DNA from: Harmothoe impar
Taxonomy: Eukaryota > Annelida > Polychaeta > Phyllodocida > Polynoidae
Assembly: GCA_947462335.1 (NCBI GenBank)
Contig: OX381714.1
Location: 55,969,800-56,033,799, forward strand
Direction: 5' to 3'
Length of the DNA: 64,000 bases
Part shown: positions 55,401 through 64,000 of the stretch, in pieces
Layout of the letters: each line of letters opens with the position of its first letter
How positions within the stretch are numbered: position 1 is the first letter of the stretch
Made by a program: the position numbers and the translations under genes
Notes under the pieces: generated by a model
Told to the model about the DNA's origin: nothing
The model's input: only the letters and a program-made list of their open reading frames with translations
The model's database searches: none

Positions 55401-58400
55401 TGTTTCATTTATAGATAATATTTGGTGTAGACTAATTGGTAGTTACAATAAATACATATTATTCCTTCTGATTAAGTATTGTGCAGAACCAGATTATCAA
55501 TGAAATTGGATTATGATTCATGACAGTGGTAACCGCAATGAATCATAATATTTTGAATCATTTATCTTAAATCTCTATATATAATGTTGACATAAGGGCA
55601 CATTAAATTCTGATCAAACCAATCCCCCATTGACTGATGCAATCTGTTTATACATACACAGGGCCATTCATCATCACGTGCCTCCTGTAACTACATGTAT
55701 TAAATGTTACCTTTATTCAAACATAAGGACAATATTGTGGACTCCCAAGGTTTTTCTGGAAATTTAGATATTTGACGGCTAAAAGGGTCACCCCTGTGAT
55801 TAATGCAAATCCACTGAGAAAATACTTTAACATTAATAAAGGGGAAGGGGGGGGGGTGTCTCTCTTAGTCTATGGAGGGACTAATCCCACATAATTCATC
55901 TCAAATACCAGCCGAAAAAAGGGTTTTGGCCCTTTTGCCTGGCTCTGCTACTACATCCAGATCATTCATTCCAGTATGTTACATGTTACAAACAACATTT
56001 TACTCCACAGTCCTAAATTCCTGGAGAACATTTCTGACGCGGCACTGAAGACATGGGCAGGTAAGCTGCATGGTCTGTGGAAGACGCTCGGTCGTAAAGT
56101 GAAGGCCTCGATCCTGGCTAACAGTTCCCGGCACTCTCTGCTGCACGTCCCTAACGGGTTCATCGTTCCTGGGGACAGGTTCAGGGAGTTCTACTACTGG
56201 TAAGCAGTTAACATTATGTAAAACCACTACATTATGTAGACCCCCCACTTATAAGCTGTCCCCCTACCTTCAGAAAAAAGTGTTGAAACCTGCTTATAAG
56301 CTGATCCCATACTGAAGGAGAAGAGAAGAATAGTAGAAATAAATAGAAATGTGTGTATATGTGGGTTTTAATGATAGGTGTTTTAATGGTAATGATAGAT
56401 ATTATCTCTGCTAAAAAAAGAATGGAGAGTCAGCCACCTTTGAACAAAGTGGATACCTAGGCCCACAACCTCCAATATGAATGGGGAGGGGGGCAAAGGG
56501 CAAATACAAATTTAGAAAAATAGAAAAAGAAAAACTACTAAGTACTGATTGAATTGCACATTTATTGGCGATACATCTGATATATCTGAGTAATTGAACT
56601 GTATCAATTATAATTTTCAATTTATTGATGGTGTCATAAAATCACTGTCATTTCCTATTGGCTGTTACAAAAAAAACCCGTTTATTTTGCTAGGGACACC
56701 TATTGGGTGATAAAGGGTCTGCTGGTGTCGGGACTGACGAACACTACACGAGGAGTCATAGAAAACCTGCTCCATATGGTCAAACAGTAAGTCCAGATAA
56801 CATACATTTTCAATTTAAGTGAAAATCATGTCAACTAATTCATGTCTTATGAATTTATGTAAAGGTAGCTCAATCCTACCTGTCTTTTGGTCGTAGGGCA
56901 TTATTCAAATAGAATGCAATTTTACAATGCAATAAATCTTTGAATTTTTGAAGAATTACCTAATTGTCAGTCTTTGATAGTCCCTGAAATGATTGTCTCT
57001 TTTCAGGATTATTAAAATTTTGAATTCAATAGTCAATCATATATTTGTAGCATGAGAATTATAGGAAAATTCATATTCACTAAAACTCTTATTAATTTCC
57101 CAGGTATGGCATGGTCCCTAATGGTGGCAGGGTCTACTACAAGAACCGCTCACAGCCCCCCCTGCTGGCCTCCATGGTAAACGCTTACTACGAGGCCACC
57201 AATGACTCAGCATTTATCCAGGACAACTTCCACCTCTTGGAGCAGGAGTACAACTTCTGGGTGGCAAACCGCAGCGTCACCGTCTCCAAGGGCGGTAAGG
57301 ACTACATCATGGCTCGTTACAATGTCAACTTGGCTCATCCAAGGTGAGTGATTTACAATTAGTAATTGCATTGAAAACAGATACTACAAAATATAAAGGT
57401 GGCGGTAAATATTCCCGATAGTCTCCCTGTAGATTGTTATTTCCCAAACTATAACGTTTAATAGAATGGCTTTGCACTGTATACCAAGGTTCTTAAACCA
57501 ATTTTATACAGAAGTTGTGTAGATAGAAACATGGTACTGCATCCTAAGTGACAAAAATGAGTATAGCCAGAGAAGTCTGCCCCTATCTACAATAGCCACC
57601 TACAAAAAATCATCATCAGAGTTCCCAGTTTATCATGATCTAGTAGAATAGAATCATGTGTACTGGTGCCATAAAACCTTGGTCATAAGCCTACCTTGGT
57701 TCTTAAACCTAATGCGAGTTTGAGAGGAAAAATTCAGATTATAATAAAAGTCCTGATGAAGGCTTGAAAAAGCCGAAACGTAGACCAATTTAACCTCAAA
57801 ATCAAACTGCCGTTTGTGAATTCTTTTTACCAACAAGACCTGAAGAGGGTCTTGGGAATATATCCCTATCATTTCTACATTTATAATAAAAAGTGTTTGA
57901 AAATTATTTGAACTGATTCTTATGTATTAAAACTCCACTTATAAGCTGAAAGGGAATTTGAGCGATTAAAATGAGAAAAGTATTTGGCTTATAACCAAGG
58001 TTTTACCGTAGTTATTAAAATTGGTTTTATCACATGGTTTATAGAGCTGAGGGTTACATGGAGGACCTTGAGACGGTGAGAGGGTTGACTCCGGGGGAGA
58101 ACCTCACCCACTTCTCCCAGCTGGCCTCAGGGGCAGAGTCCGGCTGGGACTACTCCACACGCTGGTTTTCCTGGACCGGGGAGGATGAGTACACTCTGCG
58201 CTCTGTGAAGGCGGGTAATATCGTACCTGTGGATCTTAACACCTTCCTGTTTCTCACTGAGAAATACCTGAGCAAGTTTGCAGAGATAATAGGTAGGCTA
58301 CCACGATTTTATGCTCCCATACTTATCCTCTTACGCTTATGCTGAATGTCTGATTCAAGTAAGAATAAATCAGTCTGAGCAAAACAAATGTTTCTTTTTC

Positions 58401-60620
58401 CCCCAAGTAGATATCAAATTCATTTCAGTAGAGCCAAATGTTTAACTGCTCACTAATGAAAAATATACTATACCCCATGGTATAGGAAAATGATTGTCTT
58501 GTTAACCAGATATTTCTAGGCTTGGTAATGCCTCACCCTTATGTCTCGTTGCTCATCTATTGTGATATATTTATTAGATATGTTACAAGTGAGTCAATGT
58601 ATTTATATTAAGTCTTATAAGCCATGGACTGGGTAATTGTCCAAGGCATCAGGGGCGGATAATTACCATTGTCCAAGGCTTGTAACACTTATATGCATCT
58701 ACTGAGTACTCACGCATGTCCATATCTGACTTATACCCAGTGATTGTTTTGGATTGTTTTGTACGTGTCATACAACCAGGAGGTTTCTTTTGTTCATCTA
58801 GCCGACTGTGGTATAAGTTATTAAAGATGATGGAATATCCAGACATTGGGAGAATATTTAGTTAGGAGACAAATTTTCCCCTTTTACATTCAGGCCAGTC
58901 AGACAAAGCGTCGCGGTATGCGGACCTGGCTGCAGTGCGTGGGGTGGCTATGGAGGCCGTGTTCTGGCATGAGGAGGACGGGGCCTGGTACGACTACGAC
59001 CTGAGCACCAACTCCCCCAGGCGGCGCTTCTTCCTCTCCAACATCTCACCCCTGCTGACTCAACCCAACACAGACCGGGTCAACAAGGTCATGGACTACC
59101 TCATGGTAACTAAGTTCATCAGCTTTTTTTTTTTTTTTTTTTTTTTTGCCTTCCAGAGTGGATGTGGATTGATATTTTGTTTATGAAAAAAGAAGTTAAA
59201 AGCTTAAAGGTTTTTGGAAGTGTACAGTATTTGATTGCAGTACCATGGTAACAATTTTCAGACTGCAGGTTGGGGTTTTGCAATATTGTCAAAGTTTAGG
59301 TGGGGGTGATACGCAAGATGCAGGTAATGTGCAAGAACTTATGCAATTTGTTATAATGCTGAAAGCAATAAATTTATCTCTAGATTCTGCAAAATCAGTG
59401 AATGAAAAGTGAAGGGATATTGCTGCATGTGTACTTCATAAAATGTAAAAAATAAAGTCTTTATGAATAATAGGAAAAAATAGGTGTTCGTGACAAGTAG
59501 ATTCCTTCGATACACCAGTGGCGGATCCAGGATTTTCCAGAGGGGGGGGCCCAAACCTGGCCAAACATGGAGTGACTGATTGTTCCAGCGCATAGAGCAA
59601 GCAAAGTGTAGTACAAGAAAATTGCAGCAGCCATACTAGGGGGGTTTGGGGGCATGGTCCCCCTCAATTAAATGCTGATGGTCTGTGTCTATATGGTATT
59701 GTTTATTATTTTTATTTTTATGTATATATTTCTTTTTTTGGGGGGGGAGGGCCAAGGCCCGTCGGGCCACCCCCCTGGATCCGCCAATGTACACACCTTC
59801 ATTGATAATGTGTTCCATTTCAGAATGAAGATGTACTGAAGTACCCGGGTGGTGTACCTACATCCACCATGGTGAGCGGTCAGCAGTGGGACTTCCCCAA
59901 TGCCTGGGCACCCCTCATTGACATCCTGATCACCGGTCTGGCTGACAGCGATTCAGAGTCGGCCCAAGAACTGGCCTTCAACATCAGTAAGACATGGCTG
60001 GATACAAACTATGCTGCATGGGCCAAGACGGGGCACATGTATGAAAAGGTAAAGTTGTGTTTTATGAAGAATCAGAGGGAAAAAATAGAGAATCTAAATG
60101 GACATGATTTCCTTAGAACAGAAATTCTCGGAAATATCATGGACTTCAGAATAATATTTTAAAGTATCCAATCTCACTGTCATGGAAATCTGTAGTGATT
60201 TTCTATAGTATTCCCCGATATTATACGGTGTACAGTAACTATGTATTTCTTAATTCTTATGGCGTGTATTTTTCCTTCCCACAGTACATGGTACGTAAGC
60301 TTGGTGGGGTAGGCAGCGGTGGCGAGTACAAAGTCCAAGTTGGCTTCGGCTGGACGAACGGCGTCATCCTGCAACTCATCAGTCGCTATGGAAACGACCT
60401 CCAGGCCCCAGACGTCAAGGTTGTCTATGACAAAGGCGAAGTTGAAAGCAAATTTCTAGGTCACAGTGCAAAGACCAAGGTGACCTTCGTGTTCATCCCG
60501 GTGGTGCTTCTGGTGGTCTCTGTGCTTATCTTTATCTGCTTCATGAAGAGAAACATCAAACAAAGGGCCTCAAATTCACAAAAATACACCAGTGCACCTT
60601 TCCAGAAATTTGAGAATTAA
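52405..60620 (+). CDS. TREH: Trehalase (GH37), membrane-anchored, ten coding exons
   Basis: Hydrolyses alpha,alpha-trehalose to two glucose molecules at the cell surface. Coding exons: 52405-52823, 54349-54449, 55100-55241, 56011-56199, 56694-56786, 57104-57343, 58045-58292, 58894-59105, 59824-60048, 60285-60620; AG/GT borders and phases agree, 735 codons with stop. Residues 1-32 are a signal peptide (KTLFLLGAVTALCLV), and about 33-130 are a Ser/Thr-rich extension (LTTERVTTESEMTTEVPEVV) absent from short trehalases. The catalytic domain shows YCHGPLLDAVQ, signature 1 (IVPGDRFREFYYWDTYW; the usual second Gly of PGGRF is Asp), VPNGGRVYYKNRSQPPLL, GAESGWDYSTRW with the predicted acid Asp, signature 2 (QQWDFPNAWAP) and GGEYKVQVGFGWTNGV. 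A transmembrane helix (VFIPVVLLVVSVLIFICF) and a basic tail end the protein, so it is type I membrane-bound. Introns hold several MITEs. Confidence 0.95.
53687..54023. mobile_element. MITE family H, copy 2
   Basis: It starts 'gggagtgttcatttatta' and ends 'aattaataaatg...acactccc'. G-rich interior words with 'cgacccctcctggggg' match the 24416-24710 copy. It is in trehalase intron 1. Confidence 0.75.
54500..54709. mobile_element. MITE with 'accgtaaaacctc' inverted termini
   Basis: The ends are 'accgtaaaacctc' and 'gaggttttacggt', perfect inverted repeats. Internal words 'cttataggatc' and 'gcttatatgcaagttaggct' are shared with the remnants at 620-700 and 13856-13945. It is in trehalase intron 2. 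Similar 'ttttaccgta' and 'cttataagct' pieces near 56230-56310, 57660-58015 and 62630-62790 are probably decayed relatives. Confidence 0.75.
57752..57785 (+). other. Hammerhead-ribozyme-like core motif
   Basis: The strand reads CTGATGA, then GGCTT-GAAA-AAGCC as a short stem-loop, then GAAAC. This is the order of the conserved hammerhead core (CUGAUGA, stem II, GAAA). I could not find convincing stem I and stem III partners with a cleavage triplet, so it may be an inactive remnant or a chance/other repeat. It lies in the trehalase intron between 57343 and 58045. Confidence 0.35.
59516..59789. mobile_element. MITE with 'cagtggcggatcc' termini and TACAC duplication
   Basis: The ends are 'cagtggcggatccagg' and 'cctggatccgccaatg', flanked by TACAC at 59511-59515 and 59790-59794. 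The interior has G and C runs near both ends ('agaggggggggccc', 'gggccacccccc'). It is in the trehalase intron before the exon at 59824, only 34 bp away. Confidence 0.8.
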
Positions 60621-63600
60621 ACTATTTATTTATTGAAGCGATGGAATCACGCACAGATTTTCTGGTCATAGGGTAGCATAATAGGCTATTTCCAAGCTCT
60701 ATGGTAAGCTGATAAATTGCATGTGTATACAAAAGCAAGGAAACTAAGGCAACACAGCACCAAAAGCTTAAAGCTGCCTAGTGTTTGCATGATAAGGTAT
60801 ATATATATATATAAGATGCCATCTGCGAATAAGCAACCGTAATGCATATCTATATGCTTCGGTTGATTGTATCACCTTAATGTTGGTGAGGACCTACGCT
60901 GGGTTCTGTTTCCGCCCGCTTCCACTACTAAACCCTGGTACTACTTGAGCATCCCTGTTATACAGCGGCATTACAACGCATCGAAGCAACTGAAAAATGG
61001 AGAAATCTACTTAGTCATTCCAATATATGTCTGTACATACAAGTGGCACAAATGACTACACAAGAATGGTCTGATGGTCCCTGCAACAAACAGACAATGG
61101 AGGATAGTTACAGATTTTATGTCTCTTCTCGGAGAAGAAATGATAAATGTTGTGTACATCAGATCTCGATGGATTATTAGTTTGATTATTTTGATGTATA
61201 TTTACTGTATTTACATTTGTTTTATACATGTACAATTCCATTATCAAGAAACCAAAATTTGGGGAGCTAATGTCAATGAGTGATAAACACAGAGTATGTA
61301 TACATGTAGATATATGTACCCTATTTTGAGATCTCAATGGATGCTTGAAAATGATCATTGTCTTCTTGTACCATGTACAAAGATATCAATTTTCCATAGG
61401 TAATACTCAAATAGTGAAACACTGTTCTAGTCTGGAACGGTCACAGGGTTTTGGCTTGTAATTGTGCCCATGTGTCCCAATCGTCAAAGATGTATTCTCT
61501 AGTTAGGCATACATCTATGCTATATCATATTTTTAGTATATTCACACTGGAAGTGTGTGTGAGAAAATGAATAGTCAGGCACAAGGGAGAAGTGTGACCA
61601 CATTAAAATAAAAGAGGGACAATTATATATATCTGCTGAATATTTGAAATGGCTACCTTTTGGGGCCAAAGAAATGTGTTAAATCATTACTAGTCTGCAA
61701 TTGCCAAATCAAATTCTCATTGAGAAAGAATTGCTGAAGAAACCGACCTCACAGTGCCAAAAACACAATACTGGAATCAGGGTTTCTCATATAATGGACT
61801 TATATTTATTTTTCCCATCAATTTTTGTAATAGATTGATGTAACAAGTAGTAAATCTATATGACAACTTGTCAAATGTACTAATTCACCTGATATAGACC
61901 TCTATTGAATCATGTTAGAAAACCACTGCAAGGACCTAGGACTTCTATTTTACATTAGAAATGTCAGCTAAAAATCTCAAACTACATATCAGACATAACC
62001 ATTTGAATCACTACACTTAAGCAATTTTAGAAACATCCTAATGTGAAGTGTATGTCAGGTAATTATTAAGACAACCAAAGGTTATGTTCATTGCCAGAGC
62101 TTTTATCATTAGTAGAGATTATGCTATGTTGTAAGAGTTGTGAATATATGGATACTTGTGTTAGTATCTATTGCTGTTGTGATTTTGCTATTTTCTGTCT
62201 AATTAATGTTAATCTCAGAGGGACCCCAGACATTTTGTTTCTGGTTTACCTTTCAAGTATTAATTATGTCTACAAGCCTATCATTTACTAGAATGTATAT
62301 CATAAGATTACCAACAAATATGATAGCTAATTTTAGTATCAATGTTATTTGTTTTTGGGTTTAATGCCTAACTTTGTTAAATGTTGTGTAGCTGGTCACA
62401 TAAGGGTCTCTCCTGATCTTGGTTATATTATTTACATAGTATATTAACCCAGTACATGTATATGGAACAAGATTTGTGGAAAAAAACGTGGCATTAACTA
62501 GAATACACATGTGTGCCCCTGCAACTAGGCTGAAGACCCTCTATCCAGGGTCCCCTGACACTCTCCCAAGGAGAGACTGTACCTCAACCCTGCCTAAAGC
62601 TCTCGGTTTTCATTGGTACCGGAAAGCCTCTTGTATAAGCCGCATCCCACGTAACCCGCACTTCGACTTTGACAAAATTGTATAACTCACACTTTTGGTC
62701 TGATTATGGCTACTTTCATACTGCCTTATACTTCTAAAATCCCTTGTACAATGTATAAACCGCACCCCGACTAATCTTATAATCAGCACATAGGTTCCTT
62801 TACGATAGATGGTGAGGTTCTCCCCGGAAATCTCTAGTCAGAAGGCCTTACTTCTTAGGGCATAGGGACCATTTTCAGGAAGACCCCCAACGAATGTCTA
62901 GTATGAGCGAGGCTAGCTGCTTTGTGTTTTTTTGTGGGTTTTTTTTTCAGAAAAAGAACAAAGCCTGGCTATTTATGTATATGTCATGCTAAAAGGTAGA
63001 TGTTTAACATTTACTACCAATGTCAGTTGTATTGTACCTTTTTATTGTTGTCAATTCAGAGGGTGTAATATTTATATATACCTAAAAGAATAAATTGTCT
63101 CAAAGACTTATCATGATATTATGATCCATTTTTGCATTGACAATTTAATTTGGATATATTAAAATGAAATAAAATATGTGAAAAAATTACATTCCTGGTA
63201 TACATTGATTCAGTTGGGACAAGAAATCCCCATGCACTCATATCGTATAGATTCTAATGTTTTAGAAAAAATACCACTCAGTCTCACTTAAGTGACATTT
63301 AACTGTTTATGTAATTTTACAAAGAAATGAGTAGAGGGTTTTGATTCGTGCATTTGGTACATACACTATAGAGCATAACCATATTCCCTCTACAAATGCT
63401 TATAAATATTATACTCATAATCAAGATTCAGGGCTGGCCATCAACTGAGATCTTGGAGCAAATTAGGAAACAGTGTAGCGAGGATTTTTGGCTGATGGCA
63501 ACAAGGGGACGGACAGAGACACAATATTCTAATTTCTATAGTAACCATGTGTTCAGGCTTATGATATTATTGCTGTGGCACCATTGTGGTGCAGGCCAAT

Positions 63601-64000
63601 TTGGTTAAAGCACCAAATCACATTTGGTTTGAGATTTTAAACCGGGATTTTAAACTTTGACTTAGAAATTTGAAATGAAAAATCAAATTACATGACCCTC
63701 CGGGCCATTCTACTACACCCAGCTACTTGACTTGACCCCTGGGTGCTGATGCTATTATTAGTACTTCTCTTTGTGACCGAGAGTAGAGTTTCCATTTATA
63801 GCAGTTTGTGTGTTGACCCCTTTCTGACACTGGAGATTGTATGTCGCTGTTCAGTGGTGCGTGACGCCTGGGTTCTCCACCACATGTCATATCGGGCCAT
63901 CATTATCAAATGATCTGCTAAACATATATATACATGGGCTATTAAAGTAACGAAAATAGTAAGCAATTAGGTGTGTAGGTTAGGTTTATTCGTTCAAACA
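60621..64000. other. Trehalase 3' UTR and intergenic DNA, no further gene recognised
   Basis: AT-rich sequence without an exon-like open stretch. A candidate polyadenylation signal ('aataaa' in 'aaaagaataaattg', about 63089) could end a long 3' UTR but is unproven. 62625-62790 has 'tataagccgcatccc' and 'tataaaccgcaccccgac' words of the inverted-repeat family listed at 54500. A (TA)n tract is at about 60800. Confidence 0.4.

Noticed and set aside
60867..61283. Short plus-strand frames after the trehalase stop
   Set aside because: No splice context, no domain and AT-rich codon use; treated as 3' UTR or intergenic DNA.

Overview
The window looks like a metazoan, probably chordate-grade, nuclear genome. 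The best fit is an amphioxus (Branchiostoma). This is inferred from a CYP3-type P450 whose exon lengths follow the vertebrate CYP3A pattern almost exactly, an LRR-Ig-like cell-surface gene, GT-AG introns full of short inverted-repeat elements, and a mixture of CR1/L2-type LINEs and Ty3/gypsy elements. No sequence search was possible, so the species is not proven.

Three host genes are supported. (1) On the minus strand, 3195-13494, a CYP3-like cytochrome P450 with 13 recognisable exons (489 codons). All P450 signature motifs are intact, the first exon is duplicated, and the last exon was not found; it may lie left of the window. (2) On the plus strand, 21714-26773, a four-exon gene for a 1076-residue extracellular protein: LRR array, Ig-like segment, Thr-rich stalk, second LRR array. 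(3) On the plus strand, 52405-60620, a ten-exon trehalase (734 residues) with signal peptide, Ser/Thr-rich N-terminal extension, GH37 catalytic domain and a C-terminal transmembrane helix.

Most of the rest is mobile DNA. A near full-length LINE (about 15313-21149, minus strand) has an intact endonuclease/reverse transcriptase ORF2. Its ORF1 is unusual: after the usual coiled coil and nucleic-acid-binding part it carries a segment that reads as a NADAR (YbiA-like) ADP-ribose-handling domain, then an acidic tail. This LINE appears to sit inside an older inverted-repeat element (14519-21242). From 28115 to 46658 lies an 18.5-kb Ty3/gypsy LTR retrotransposon flanked by a 4-bp target duplication (GCTA). 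It has gag, pol (protease, RT, RNase H, integrase with an AT-hook-like tail) and an extra pair of overlapping post-pol ORFs with zinc-finger-like Cys/His clusters and a coiled coil. It has been hit by a 5'-truncated LINE in gag, a 3.4-kb terminal-inverted-repeat element between capsid and zinc knuckle (itself carrying a 778-bp solo LTR with GTAC duplication), and a LINE fragment in the 3' LTR (AAGA duplication).

Between this element and the trehalase gene is a 5-kb minisatellite built from two 11-bp words. At least eight MITE-like families are scattered through introns and intergenic DNA, several with matching target-site duplications. Regions 1-832, 13495-14518, 26774-27712, 46659-46930 and 60621-64000 hold no gene I can support.
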